Of a stretch of 64,000 nt of DNA, positions 8,877 to 23,243 are shown piece after piece. The notes beneath the pieces are model-generated. The model had not been told where the DNA came from, made no database searches, and was given only the letters and a program-made list of their open reading frames with translations. The position numbers and the translations under genes were made by a program. Origin of the DNA: Selaginella moellendorffii (lineage: Eukaryota > Streptophyta > Lycopodiopsida > Selaginellales > Selaginellaceae). Numbering within the stretch: position 1 is the first letter of the stretch; the number at the start of each line of letters is the position of its first letter. The DNA lies in NCBI RefSeq assembly GCF_000143415.4, contig NW_003314263.1, positions 3,792,451 through 3,856,450 of the forward strand, written 5' to 3'.

Positions 8877-9851
8877 CTACTGAAGGACACGATCAGCACC
8901 ATAGATGTATGTCTCCAGCTCGTTCACCCTGCTCATCAAGGCTGCCACCTCAGCACGTGTTGCCTGGTTCTCATTTGTGAGAACCTGATTTGCATCAGCA
9001 AGAGCCCTGCCCTGCTGAGCCACTGTAGAGAGCAGCAGGCTCTGCTGCTTGAGCTCCTCATTCTGCTGGGTCAGAACCTCAACCTTCCGGGTCAGAACCT
9101 CATTCTGCTGGGTCAGAACCTCAACCTTCCGGGTCAAAACCTCAACCTTCCGGGTCAGAACCTGGCTATCCACCCTCAAAGCTTGGATCTCGCGGGTTTG
9201 CTGGCTCATGGCTGCTTGAAAGTCCTGACGAAGTTGCTCGACCTGGTTCTCGAGATTGTTGACGTGTGTGGTCTTCTCGGCCAGCTGCCTGTTCTTAGTT
9301 TGCAGCTGAGTGGCCAGCTGCCTGTTTTTGGTCTCTAACTTGCCCTCCAGATCCTTCTTTGCGTCCTCTACATCCTTCTTTGCGTCCTCTGCATTCTTGA
9401 GCTGCGAGGTCACAAAATCAAGAGAAGCATTGTACTGCTTCTTGAGACTCTCCTTCTGGGCAAGAAGCCCTTTCTTCTTCAACGTTGAGACAGTGAGAGT
9501 AGGAGGACGGGCAATCGCAGCCCACTGGCTCACAGTCCTGTCCGCATTGAGGAAAGCTGAAAAAAACAAAGAAAGCACAGAAAAATGAAGTTAGCAATGT
9601 GTGTGATCTCGCAAGGACCACATACCTGGTGGGTACAGTGTGAGGTCCTTCCGGTCAATGCCAGTAGCCGCTGAGATCATGCTTGCAGCCTTGACTGCAC
9701 AAGCAGCAATCACATCATGAGCCTTCGCACTCTTCTGGGCCAGATGAGCGAATGTGAGATCCTTCTCCGTGTACTGGATAAGTACCACGATCTCGTCGGG
9801 ACCGGGAACAGGAGGAGCCTCCTCCTCGGGCTTCTCTTCGGATGTCGCCAT
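8877..9851 (-). CDS. Coiled-coil protein of unknown function
   Basis: Two exons: 9626-9851 and 8877-9556, joined through a 69-nt GT-AG intron, giving 301 aa. The frame is continuous across the junction (TLYPP then AFLNADRTVS). The start is MATSEEKPEEEAPPVPGP. The N-terminal 100 residues look globular (a conserved-looking stretch around EIVVLIQYTEKDLTFAH). From about residue 110 the protein is a long coiled coil rich in Lys, Gln, Glu and Asn. It contains near-perfect heptad repeats of the type VLTRKVE / VLTQQNE. There is no signal peptide, membrane segment or known domain that I recognise. A dead relative lies at 7906-8222. The role may be structural; nothing in the sequence shows a specific function. 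Confidence 0.7.
9058..9162 (-). repeat. Heptad-coding 21-bp tandem repeats in the coiled-coil exon
   Basis: Five to six near-identical 21-bp units, each containing gggtcagaacctc on the plus strand, encode VLTRKVE or VLTQQNE. Each unit is one heptad, so repeat-number change would keep both frame and coiled-coil phase. Confidence 0.75.
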
Positions 9852-9857
9852 TGCCTG

Positions 9858-9928
9858 GTAGCGAAAACGTGGCATGAGGAGTAGCGAAAATGCGGCACGA
9901 GAAGGAGTAGCGAAAACGCGGCGCGATC
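9858..9928 (-). repeat. Short tandem repeat in the 5' leader
   Basis: Three degenerate 23-26 bp units start with gtagcgaaaa at 9858, 9881 and 9907, just upstream of the coiled-coil gene start at 9851. They lie in its likely 5' leader. Confidence 0.6.
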
Positions 9929-10113
9929 ATACCTTGGATGCACTGGCCCTGCCGCGCCACCTTCCAAGCGCCGACCTAAACCTAGAAGCGGAGAAGTTAA
10001 CATTATATAGTGTAGCACATGGCAAATCCTCACCGTTGATCTCTGTTTTTAGGGTTCTTAGTTCTTGGACAAACAGGTCAAACTTTTTCCACAAGTTTCA
10101 AAGAAGCGACCTG

Positions 10114-13100
10114 CTATTGCAGTAAATCCTGTTGCTGCTTCAACGAGGCTCTCGAGTAAGCACCAATGCCGCCGCGAAGAGAATGAGAACTCCTTCCTCG
10201 GCCCCTCATCCCTGACGATGCTGCTGGAGGCGGCGGTGGCGCGAGCTTGAGTGGCGGCTGAGACTGGCCTGGCGACGAGAAGAAATCGTCCAGCTTGGTA
10301 GCAATGCCGTTGTTGTTGTGATTCTTGTTGTTGTTGATGCTGTTGATGCTGCTGCTGCTGCTGCTGCTCAGGGAGGAAGCCACTCCGTATACCGCGTTGC
10401 CAGAGCTGTTTCGCGGAGGCCAATCTGCGAATGGATCGAAATCGTCTCCAAAGGAACTGCTCACGTCTGGTGCCCCGGACGAGAAGCTTTGAGTGGTGCT
10501 AGCTCCAACTGTGCCTGTGCCTGCTTTCGGTGGCCACTCCCAGTCCAGAGGCATGCCCCCTGAAATTGTTGGCGTCGGAGTTCTCTCGTTGAGAGGCCTG
10601 GCATTTGGAGTAGAAAAGTCTGGCGAGACAGGCTTCTCTGGCTTTGTCGTGGATGAGAAAATGGAACTCTCTGCTGGTGTTGTTGTCGCGGAAGAGAAGA
10701 TGGCGGCAACCTGCTCAGGTTTTGTGGCTGAAGAAATCGCCTGCGTTTTGGAAACTCCCGAGCTCCAGTAGTCCGCGTCCCAGCTGTTTCCCTTGGTTGA
10801 CGGGGGCCCTCCGTTCATACTGATCCCTTCTTTGGCTGCCTCGCCATCCTTGAGTCCCCGCTTCTCTTCAATTTCCCTGCCGAAAAAGAAGCTTGTTATC
10901 AACTGCGGGTCCCTAGAATAGCAATGAAATGATTGGCGAACCTCAATATTTCCTTCACAAACTGCATGTACTTCGTGAATTGCTGAAGATTAAGCTGCTG
11001 AGCCGTCAATAGTGGTGTCAAGAGTGGTAACAAATGTTCGGCAGCAAATTCCACGCCAAACTGTGACAAAGCAGTGAGTCCAGTAAACTTTGCAAGAAAC
11101 AAGATAGTACTTGTTTGTAACTGGCATCGGCAACCCCCAGGGTGCACATTAGAGTTGGAGCAGAATGATCCACAGCGGTACATCGTTGCAATGTTTGTAA
11201 AACTTCTTTGAATGAGTTTTTATCCAGTCGAGGGACAAGCTCACCCAGACACAAAAGTGCATTTACGCGAACCTGCAGAAAGGAACACGGTGTGAAAAAG
11301 AAAAATTCAAAGAAACCATAAAGTCTTACCGCAGCTATTGTTGTCTTCAAAGCCAGGCCGTGTATTCTGGGTAAGATCGACTGCTTAAGAATCTGCAAGC
11401 CAGTGTGACGAGGTTACCAGAAGAGATGCTGACACACCCACCTGATAATCTATTTGTTTAGCAATGCCAATTGTACGTTTTAACACTTCCTCTTGCATCC
11501 TCGCATCTGGATCATCGTATGCCCGAACGAGCATTGGAACAACACTCGTCGATAGATGTTCTGAGGTAACCTGGAACAAGTGAAAAGAACAAGCTTAAGG
11601 CAACAGACCTTTAAAAGTGCACAAGAGTACCTTGTACCTTATTTATCAATAACGCAGCATGTTTAACCAGCAATAAAAGAGATTCGCCTGTTGCTGAGCT
11701 CAAGACAGGGAGCAATGCTGGAAGAGTCGAGGATTCAAAATCAGCCTTTTCCTGCAGCAGTATACTAAGCTCCCTAGGTGAACTCGATATATATACTTTT
11801 ACAACATAGGAAAAGAAAAAGGAAACAGACCTGAGACTCGGCAATTGTAAGAACCATTGGCAGCACCATCGGAAGCATGACCACATTTCTCAGCTCCAAG
11901 CAAAGCGGCGGCAATACCTGGCTTACAACACTGTTAGTAAAACATGGATTCGCACGTGGGTATGACTGCAAACCTTGTAACGGAGCACACGAGGATCGAA
12001 TTCCGTCCACATGCCTGAAAGCGCTTTTAAGAAGTCAGATTTCTGGATGTTGTCTCGTTCCTATAACCATCCCAGTTGGTTATTTCTTCGAAACAGTAGC
12101 AGTAACTTACAAGCATATGATCCAAAAATCTTAGTGCTCTCAGTCTTGTATCTTCTCGGAAGAATGGGGAACCTTGATGAAAAACAGAGAGAAAAAATCG
12201 GTATCACGGTTATCAAGAAAAACCTACGCGTACCAGTGAATTCTGAGGCAGTTGGTCTGGAAAGCTCTGCCGGGCTCAGCATACGTTTCAAATCATGTAC
12301 AAGCTCGGGAGGAATCTTTGAAAAGCTTGCACTAGCCAGATACTGTACCTTGGCCTTGTACTGCATAGAAGCAAGGCAAATATGGATTAGACATTCATAT
12401 CACCTGCCAATGCTTGGAGGCCTTACCGCTCTTAGATTGTTCTTGCACAGCACCAAAGGTTCACGAGACAGGAGATGGTATATAAGGCATCCCAAACTGA
12501 AAATGTCAGAACATGATCCCGGGTTCCCATTACTTCGCGTTAGCTCTGGCGCGGTATAATTCAATGGTGGTTGCAGCGGCATCACAACTTCGTCCACATC
12601 ATACTCCTGAAGACACGGATACTCAATGAGCACTTCTCACGCAAGCTGGTATGAGTTACACGTACTGGATAGAGAAAAGATGCTCCCGCCCCAGCTTCAG
12701 CAGCTGTTTGTTCTACAGTCGCTGCGAATCCAAACCCGCCGAACTTCCAGGATCCAGTGGATGTGATAAAAACTGACTGCGGAGAAAACCGAATTAATTG
12801 ATGAGAAGCTACTGTGATTCACAGCCTACCTCGGGTGATATGGCTCTGTGAACAAGCTGCGCATTGTTGTGCAAGAAACTCAGAGTTTCCGTTAGCTGGA
12901 GCAGTCCGTGTTTGATCTCCAAGAGCCCAAGCTCCTGCAAAGAAGATTTACTCTTTTTCACTTATAGAAGAAACAGCATACGTACCAAGCCTCTGAGCTC
13001 TTTAGGTGTCTTTGAAACGTTTTCCAAGTTGCCAAGAACATTCGCGACCGACGCAAAGATTGGTTCCGTCACCATCGCCATTGCCGTCTTGCTCTCGTCC

Positions 13101-13477
13101 AGCGCCTGGACCACTCGAAGAACTCCCGGATGCCTCAATTTGAGCATCTGCCCCGCATCAGCCCTCACAACCTCTAGAAACGCATCCTCTGCCGCCTTGG
13201 TGATTCCAATCCTCTGCCTCGTCTCCGACAAGAGCTTCTTATCTAGAACCCACACACAGACCTCGGGATTGTGAGCGTGCTCGGCCTTGTTCCTTGGCCG
13301 TCCCGAGTAGAGCTTCCACGCAAGGGCCGGACCTCCCGACCCGATCTGCTCAACCAGCTCGTAATCCTGGAGCGGCTTGGGCCCGGTCACCTCCTGGACG
13401 GTGCTCTGGACGTGCTTCTCGATCACCGCGGCGGTCTTGGCAAGCGCCTGCGTCAGGCTCTTCATGTTGAGCGCCAT
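10114..13477 (-). CDS. SCYL2: SCY1-like pseudokinase, SCYL2 type
   Basis: Fourteen exons give 866 aa: 12986-13477, 12830-12934, 12666-12776, 12427-12606, 12234-12360, 12111-12172, 11974-12060, 11831-11917, 11638-11751, 11442-11570, 11330-11392, 11111-11272, 10942-11060, 10114-10876. All introns are GT-AG and most are 50-100 nt. The N-terminal kinase fold is degenerate: the Gly loop reads [10 protein letters not shown], the catalytic HRD is HRAISPE and DFG is GFG, so catalysis is unlikely. HEAT-like repeats follow (for example [20 protein letters not shown]). The tail is Ser/Gly/Asn-rich with acidic DPFADWPP-type motifs that suit adaptor or clathrin binding. Plant SCYL2 acts with clathrin at the trans-Golgi network in post-Golgi traffic, cell growth and root hairs. 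There is a poly-Ser/Asn repeat near 10320-10360. Confidence 0.9.
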
Positions 13478-13734
13478 TGCGTGGATCTACCGATCGCCTG
13501 CGCCGCGATCTAGCATAATACCAATGCGGCGATCCCAGCTGCGGCTTACATTCCACGGCGCCAGCGCCCGGCGACCTTCCTCCAGCGCTAGAACCCTAAA
13601 AATCTCTAAAACCGGGCTCACTGGAATCGAGCCGGGGCCGAAGAAAAGAATCGGCATCGCCCTAAACGAATATTCTTAAAATTTGAAAAACAATATATGT
13701 GAATTCAAACTTTTAAAAATCGGCGGGAGGCCGG

Positions 13735-15689
<1,955 letters not shown>

Positions 15690-15807
15690 CTAAAGAATGC
15701 TGGAATCTAAAGCAGGAAATCAAGAAGAGAAGCTCTTGATCGACGGGCGATGGATCGAAAAAGAGCAAACGAGATCTCCCTAAAAGCTCGTCGCGCTCGC
15801 GGCTCGC

Positions 15808-15815
15808 TTTTTATA
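15808..15815 (-). promoter_or_regulatory. TATA box of alpha-tubulin copy 1
   Basis: TATAAAAA on the minus strand lies about 150 nt upstream of the ATG at 15659, which would give a 5' leader of roughly 120 nt. Confidence 0.5.
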
Positions 15816-15897
15816 CTTACCTGGCAGGGAGCTGTTTGGCGCGGGGGGGATCACGCAGTAACCGCCCCTTTCAGCCGACAACCGCGAACTGTCCCAT

Positions 15898-15914
15898 GAA
15901 CTGTCAGCCGGCAT
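15898..15914 (+). promoter_or_regulatory. Shared tubulin upstream element, copy 1
   Basis: The 17-mer GAACTGTCAGCCGGCAT occurs here, about 240 nt upstream of tubulin copy 1, and identically at 17788-17804, about 200 nt upstream of copy 2. AACCGCC/AACCGCG motifs stand nearby in both promoters. It is either a retained promoter element or undiverged duplication. Confidence 0.5.
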
Positions 15915-16032
15915 AGCCACCGAGGAACCCTAAGCCCTAGCAAAATAAGTTCCCGCCCAAAGAACATAGAATATCCCCGCGTTTGAATTTAAACAGGAAA
16001 AGCCAGCGGGAAGGGGCTTCGTCTTTACCACT

Positions 16033-17678
<1,646 letters not shown>

Positions 17679-17787
17679 CTAGGGTTTTGTGATCGGGAGA
17701 ATGGCGCTAAGAACCCCCCGCGCCCAGCGTCACGATTTTAACCGCCGTCAAATAACCGCCATGTTCAGCTGAAGTGGAAGGCCGGCT

Positions 17788-17804
17788 GAACTGTCAGCCG
17801 GCAT
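17788..17804 (+). promoter_or_regulatory. Shared tubulin upstream element, copy 2
   Basis: The second exact copy of GAACTGTCAGCCGGCAT lies between tubulin copy 2 (minus) and AP-3 sigma (plus). Two TAACCGCC motifs lie at 17740 and 17753. Confidence 0.5.
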
Positions 17805-17878
17805 TGGAAGTTCCCAAGATTCGAACCCATGACCGTTGATATTTAGGGCAAAGGGGCAAATTAGGGCAGACAAGAGCG

Positions 17879-18663
17879 ATGATTGATGCCGTGCTCGTGA
17901 TGAACACGCAGGGGAAGCCGCGGCTCGCCAAGTTTTACAAATCGCTGGTAGGATTTGGTTTTTGCTAGCGCTTGCTGATCGATCGATGGAATTTTTAGAG
18001 TCCAGTGAAGCAGCAAGAGATTGTGAGGAAGGTCTACACTGGTAAGATTTTCTTTTGCGTGCCTTGGAGGTTTGTGATGGTTTTCTTTGGGAAGGTTTGT
18101 CTAGCAGAGCGGAGCATTTTTGTAACTTTGTCGAGGCGGATGAGATCTTTGGAGCTGTGAGTTTTCATTTCTCTCCTCCTTTATTTTCTTTTGAAGGGAG
18201 AGCTAAGATCTTGGACAGGGGACGAAGCTAGTTTACAAGCATTTCGCGACGCTCTATTTCGTGTTTGTGATCGATAGTGGAGAGAGCGAGCTGGGAATTC
18301 TCGATCTTATACAAGGTAACACTTTGTTACTTCGAAGATCCCGTTTCATTCACTGGGAAAAATTATAGTTTTTGTGGAGACTTTGGATAGCATCTTTAAG
18401 AACGTCTGTGAACTCGACATTGTATTTAACTTCAACAAGGTGTGATCATCCATTTTTTCTCTGTTTGTGATCTTACTCTTTTTTTTACCACTTCCAGGTA
18501 AACACTGTTCTTGATGAAATAGTGATGGGAGGCCAAGTTGTGGAGACTAACTCCACGGAGATTGTCAAATCTGTCCAAGAAATTTTTAAGTAAGTTCCTA
18601 TCTGGTTTTTTTCTTGGCGTGCAAGTAAAGTTCTACTTTTTCCACAGGCTAGAGCGAGGATGA
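17879..18663 (+). CDS. AP3S: AP-3 adaptor complex sigma subunit
   Basis: Seven exons: 17879-17947, 17999-18041, 18095-18156, 18219-18315, 18369-18439, 18498-18589 and 18648-18663, giving 149 aa. The start [20 protein letters not shown] and the core [20 protein letters not shown] are diagnostic of the longin-fold sigma subunits, and [10 protein letters not shown] with [10 protein letters not shown] fits sigma-3. Exon 3 begins at 18095; a nearer AG at 18107-18108 would break the frame, so the upstream site is preferred. AP-3 sorts cargo from the Golgi/TGN to the vacuole in plants. The last exon encodes only KLERG. It is slightly shorter than typical family members at the C-terminus. Confidence 0.92.
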
Positions 18664-18790
18664 AAAAAGAAAAAACGAATTTTTTGTGTTTTTTTTAATT
18701 GGAACTCACTCTCACTCACAAAATTGTTCTAGAAGCCGCATTGGAAACAAAGATGGAAAACTCGCTCGATCTCTCTCGAGCTGGAAGAAG

Positions 18791-19060
18791 TTACGCGAGA
18801 AACAATCTGGAAGACGACTGGAAGTATGGAACGATGATCGGCGCTGAGGGTGCTGCTGGGAACGCTGGTGTCGATGGCTTGTTCTTCGCCTGGAGATCAT
18901 GGCTGTGATCTCCCTTGTTCATCTTCTTCCCCTCCTGGATCAGAGCCTTGAGATCACAGTCATGATCCTTCTTCTTGGCGATCGAGAAGGAATAGCAGCC
19001 GCAGAGAACAATCTTGTTGTCGTCGTTGCTGTCGCTGGGAAGAACTTCTGGAGCACCCAT
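18791..19060 (-). CDS. Small orphan protein, 89 aa
   Basis: A single-exon ORF starting MGAPEVLPSDSNDDNKIVLC. It is hydrophilic, with charged stretches (KKKDHDCDLKALIQEGKKMN) and a Pro/Ala-rich part (STPAFPAAPSAP). There is no signal peptide, membrane segment or domain that I recognise. A TATA box 57 nt upstream and a short leader support transcription. It runs tail to tail with AP-3 sigma, with 127 bp between stops. The function is unknown; the TATA box and very short protein suggest a regulated, lineage-specific gene. Confidence 0.5.
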   Translation of the reverse strand: MGAPEVLPSDSNDDNKIVLCGCYSFSIAKKKDHDCDLKALIQEGKKMNKGDHSHDLQAKNKPSTPAFPAAPSAPIIVPYFQSSSRLFLA

Positions 19061-19116
19061 TGATCGCTCTCGAAAAGCTGGAGGCTGGAGGACGAAGAGA
19101 GGTTTACGAGCCTTGA

Positions 19117-19124
19117 TTTATATA
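19117..19124 (-). promoter_or_regulatory. TATA box of the 89-aa orphan gene
   Basis: TATATAAA on the minus strand lies 57 nt upstream of the ATG at 19060, the normal spacing for a plant TATA promoter with a 25-30 nt leader. Confidence 0.55.
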
Positions 19125-19240
19125 CTGGAAAAACACCGCCTCCCATTTTATGTTAAGCCAGCCCCAAAAAGCTTTAAACCAAGCACATTCTTTCAGCCGA
19201 TCCATGCAGATTCTCAGATTCTAAGAAAACGTACTTGAAA

Positions 19241-20364
19241 TTAGTGGTCTTCTTTTAGAGCCTCGAATTCTGTGGAGAAACGAATGTTGCCGGTCCTAAA
19301 GTCCTCGGATTCTGCGAGAAGAAAAGCGGTGTCAGACGAATGGTTTGTAGCGAGGAGCGAAACTCTCACCGGTTATTACCAAGCACGCAAGTTCCCTGCG
19401 GACATATCTCGCAAAAGCCTGAAAGATCGCGAGAGACATTAGAACTCGAGAAGATAAAACTTGATCTCGCTACTCGACCTGCACGTTAGCCAGTTGAGGA
19501 CCGGATTTTGGCATTGGAGAGTCGTCTTCGGCAAACACATTTCTGTGTCGTGGAAAAAGAGTTAATAACAAAGTTCTTGAACATCTAAGAACTGGCATAC
19601 CTCCAAAGAGCACGCTCCAAATCTTCTTTCATGGAAGATCCGCTTAGAGCTTTGTCGTAAGCTACAGAGGCTCCATAGAAGTTCTTCTCGAGTTCCTTGA
19701 GCCACTTGGTGATTATCATTGTCATCTTTACCTGCGAAACGAGAGCAAAATTCCATCTTTTAGAAAGAATGCGAGAAAGAAAAGTATTCACGCACCCCTT
19801 CTTTGTAAATCCTTTGCTCCAAATCCAGATTGAAAACCTCGTACATCGTCTGCCCGATGTTCTCTCCCTTCTCTTCAGTCCGGAGCCTCACAAGAACCAT
19901 CCACACGTGCAGCAAAAGCATCGCGTGGACAGTCCGGAACTTCTTCTCAAGTCCAAAGCCTGGAAAGAAAGAAGAACAAAAAAAAATCTGTCAAGAACGA
20001 GCAAAGACCAACCAAACAACGAGCAAAATCAAACCAACTTACTCGAATAGAGCTCCGGATTCTCGACCTGGCTAGTGATCCGCGCATACAGCCGCTTGGC
20101 TCCACGAATTCGCGTGCTCTCTTTGCTGTAGAATCCAAGAACCTTGAGCATCAGGCCCCGGAATCCGCCCGGATGGGGCTCCACGTAGCGGATCATGGAG
20201 TCTGGCGGCAGCGCGAGCGAGCAGGGCTTGATCTTGTATCCAAATGCGTCCTCGAGACTTGCCTGCTCTGGCGCCGGGGCCGCCGCCGTTGCCATGGCCG
20301 CGCGTAATCTCCACCATGCCGCCGGTGGCCCAAGGCCGCGCGACCCTCGCCTAAGTAGCGCCAT
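19241..20364 (-). CDS. Mitochondrial ubiquinol-cytochrome c chaperone (CBP3/UQCC1 family)
   Basis: Six exons: 20043-20364, 19796-19959, 19601-19731, 19479-19542, 19370-19418 and 19241-19311, giving 266 aa. The N-terminus (MALLRRGSRGLGPPAAWWRL) is Arg/Ala-rich with no acidic residues, as in mitochondrial presequences. The conserved core includes FRTVHAMLLLHVWMVLVRL, EVFNLDLEQRIYKEG and KWLKELEKNFYGASVAYDKA, characteristic of the CBP3 domain. In yeast and animals this family binds newly made cytochrome b during complex III assembly; the same role in plant mitochondria is inferred. Exon 2 uses a gtgcgt donor. The protein ends NIRFSTEFEALKEDH. Confidence 0.85.
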
Positions 20365-20385
20365 TCTCTTTTTGCCCTAACCTCT

Positions 20386-20404
20386 ACTCTCTCTCTCTCT
20401 CTTT
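20386..20404. repeat. CT microsatellite
   Basis: A short CT-rich run lies just upstream of the chaperone gene start, probably within its promoter or 5' leader. Confidence 0.7.
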
Positions 20405-20409
20405 CATTC

Positions 20410-21190
20410 CCTGCCCATTGAGGGCATTGGCAAGTCTTTGTGGAACTTTCTCTTTAGGTGATAATAGCACATTCTTTCTTTGTTTTAAAACTCCATTGTC
20501 TTGATGGCCCTTGGAAGAACTCCTTTCTCTATTACAGTGTGTTGGCCCATTATGGGCATACTGATAAATTTTTAATTTTTTTTCTCCATTGAGGGCATTT
20601 TCTCTATTATCTTGATAACAGTGTGCTATGGCTCAATTTGCCTAATGCCCACAATTAGGCCAACACACTGCCTAATTAGTTCTTAAGTTCTTAAGTTATG
20701 AACTTACCAAAGTTCATAAGTGCCTTGTTTTAGAAGAACTTCCTTCGCTATTATCTTAATAACAGTGTGTTGGGCCTCCCAAATGCCTATTGAGGGTAAC
20801 CTTTTTGCTTGGTGGTGTTTTAGAAGAACTTCTGTAACAGTGTGCCCAATGCCCATTGAGGGCATACTGGTAAGTCTTAAGAACTTCCTTCTCTATACCA
20901 GTGTTGGCCATGCCCAGTGCCCATTGGGGGTGTTTTTTTATAACTTTCTTCTGCAATGCTGGTAGGTTTTTTGCCTGAGATGTTGGCCCTGCCCAATGTT
21001 GAGGGGCATACTGGTAAATTCTTTGTTTTAGAAGAACTTCTCTCTTGTCTTGATAACAAGGTGGCCATACTGGTAAGTTTCTTATTGAAATTCTTTATTG
21101 TCTTGATAATAATGTGTTATGCCCATTGAGGGCATTTTTGGAAGCATTTCCTTCGCTATTGTTTTGATAACAAAGTGTTGGGAGAACAGA
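20410..21190. repeat. Degenerate tandem repeat with a palindromic GCCCATTGAGGGC core
   Basis: About eight to nine units of roughly 70-130 bp recur. Recurrent words are gcccattgagggcat (20416, 20583, 20849, 21120), ttgataacagtgtgttgg, ttagaagaacttc and catactggtaag. The core is nearly self-complementary (GCCC...GGGC). Units vary by substitutions and deletions. No coding frame survives, so this is a minisatellite-like block between the chaperone and RhoGDI genes. Confidence 0.65.
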
Positions 21191-22070
21191 GTCTCTTTTC
21201 TCTTTCCCGAGGAAATGAGAGGTGATCTTTTGCTGGTGGAAGGACAGAAATCGAGAGCTCGCTGTTTTAATGGATTGCGATTACGATATTGATCGATTCA
21301 ATGCAAACAACTAGTCCCGTGAAAAGTTAAGCTTCCAAATCCGGATCAAACGGAGTGTGATATCAGGAGGAAGAATTTCACGAGTAAAGTTCGTACGCAA
21401 CTATAAGAGTGTCGTGTTAATTGATGGCTGGCCGGCCAGTCTGTGTGACACTGCTGCGAGAAAGAAGGAAGAAAAAGTGCAGAGAAAAAAAGGATTTTTT
21501 TTGGTTCATGAGTCAGTCACGGGGCCGAGCCTAGCAAAAACGACTTTTTTCGTGCATAAATGCCCAGTTTTTTCAGGTTTTTTTTCTCTCCTTTTTTTTG
21601 TGAGCAGCAGTCAAGCAAGGTTGCTGCTGTTGCAGCTTCAATCACTCTCATTTGATCTCTTGTTTGTCCACTGCAGCGGAATTGTTTTCCTTTCGTTTAC
21701 TTTCTCTTCTTTCTTTCCGAAGAGTTGCTCTCAATTGCGATCTCTTCTTTTGTCTCCGCTTGCTAGGAGGAAGAACGGCAAAAAAGAAAAAAAGAGAAAA
21801 AAAACCCAAAGCAAGAACACCATAGCCAGGACCTTAAAGTTGGATCATGTAGTACTACTCAATGGCTCCAAGTGTGTGAGTTTATTTTCTCTCTCCTAGT
21901 TTTTTTTTCCTTTCCTGGGTCGAGTCGAGCGAGGGAAGGCTTTGATGATGGCGAGTGGCACTGGAGCCTGGCGCTCTTAGCTGCATTGTTCTTCACTTGG
22001 GTCTTGCCAAACGGCCGTAAGGATTCGTGGGTTTCTCCCAAGAAGACTGTTCTCTCGCTCTTCCCTGATC
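21191..22070 (+). other. RhoGDI upstream region with poly-T/poly-A tracts
   Basis: No gene is supported. The stretch has long T and A runs at 21490-21610 and 21780-21810 and pyrimidine-rich tracts, as expected for a promoter and long 5' leader. Open frames here are low-complexity. Confidence 0.4.
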
Positions 22071-23143
22071 ATGTCTCTCGTCGCCCTGGCGGCAGCAGCA
22101 CCGCCATCACCACCGAGCTCCTCCAGCGGCAATGTAGCTTCCGCCGCCTCCACTCCACCGCCAAGCTCTTCCTCCTCTTGTTCCTCCTCCTCCTCATCGT
22201 CCTCCTCGTCCATCCAGAGCGACGAGTTTGCGATGGCTTCTACGCGGCAGCTCTCCGACACCACCGAGTCCATCGACTCCGACTTGGACTCCATCGAAGA
22301 GGAAGAAGAAGTGGGAGGAGAGATAGAAGACGAGGAAGAAGATGGAGGAGGGACGAGTAACTTGGGCCCGATCATCTCACTCAAGCAACACCTCGAGCTC
22401 GACAAGGTAAGCGAAGCTTTTCCTCCATCCCCAAGAGCTAACGAAGCAAATCATCCAGGAGGACGAAAGCTTGCGGAGGTGGAAGGAACAGCTCCTTGGT
22501 CTTGACAAGAATCTCCTCCTCGACATGGATGGTTTGTAGCCTCGATCGAATTCTCCACAAAAATCCAATTTTTTTTCTTCAAACAGGTGTTGCTGCTGGC
22601 GAGATGGAGCCGGCTGTGAAAGTCCTGACGCTGGGAATCGAGGCCGAGGGCCGTCCACACTTAAAACTCTCGCTCCCCTTCGCTTCCAAGAGCCATGCGT
22701 TCACTCTCAAGGAAGGCTCGAGCTATCGGCTTTGTTTCACCTTCGTTGTCAGTCACAACATCGTCTCAGGCCTCACTTACGTGAACACTGTCTGGAAGAA
22801 TGGCCTTCGAGGTACGCACAAAGCTCAAAGCTGGCTCTTTCAGATCTTTCCCTGTCTTAAACTTAGCAAAACGCGATTTTTACAGTGGATCACACTCGAA
22901 CAATGCTAGGAACTTTTGGACCCCGGGCAGAGCCTTACACTCACTTCACTGACGAGGAGACAACACCCTGTGGGATTCTAGCTCGCGGTTCTTACTCGGC
23001 AAAGACAAAGGTATGAATGAGATCCCGAAACTTCGCAATCGCTCTCACTCACTCTCACTCGATCAAAACAGTTCCTAGATGACGACAAGAGATGTTATCT
23101 GGAGCTGGACTACACATTTAACATCAGAAAGGACTGGCACTGA
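22071..23143 (+). CDS. Rho GDP-dissociation inhibitor (RhoGDI)
   Basis: Five exons: 22071-22406, 22459-22531, 22587-22811, 22886-23010 and 23072-23143, giving 276 aa. The N-terminal 110 residues are unusual: Pro/Ser-rich with long serine runs, then very acidic (SIEEEEEVGGEIEDEEEDGG). The regulatory arm (DEESLRRWKEQLLG) and the Ig-like isoprenyl-binding domain follow (GLTYVNTVWKNGLRVDHTRT), ending LELDYTFNIRKDWH. RhoGDI extracts prenylated ROP/RAC GTPases from membranes; in Arabidopsis one such gene restricts root-hair initiation sites. The ATG at 22071 is the first of the acidic frame; a shorter start further in cannot be excluded. Confidence 0.92.
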
Positions 23144-23243
23144 CCCAAGACTCGTAAGCGTTTAACGCAAGAAGAACAAAAAAATCCAGTTTTTTCTTCG
23201 TTTCTTTCCTCCAGCATGCAAGCAAGCAAGCAGCAAGCAGTGC

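Noticed and set aside
9591-10033. Coding exons upstream of MATSEEKP in the coiled-coil gene
   Set aside because: Frames there come from a short tandem repeat and lack an acceptor or conserved sequence; treated as 5' leader.
18103-18108. Alternative acceptors for AP-3 sigma exon 3
   Set aside because: Both nearby AG sites put the [16 protein letters not shown] motif out of frame; the acceptor at 18094 keeps it.
21357-21899. 180-codon frame upstream of RhoGDI
   Set aside because: Low-complexity Lys, Phe and Ser runs from poly-A/T tracts; no domain.
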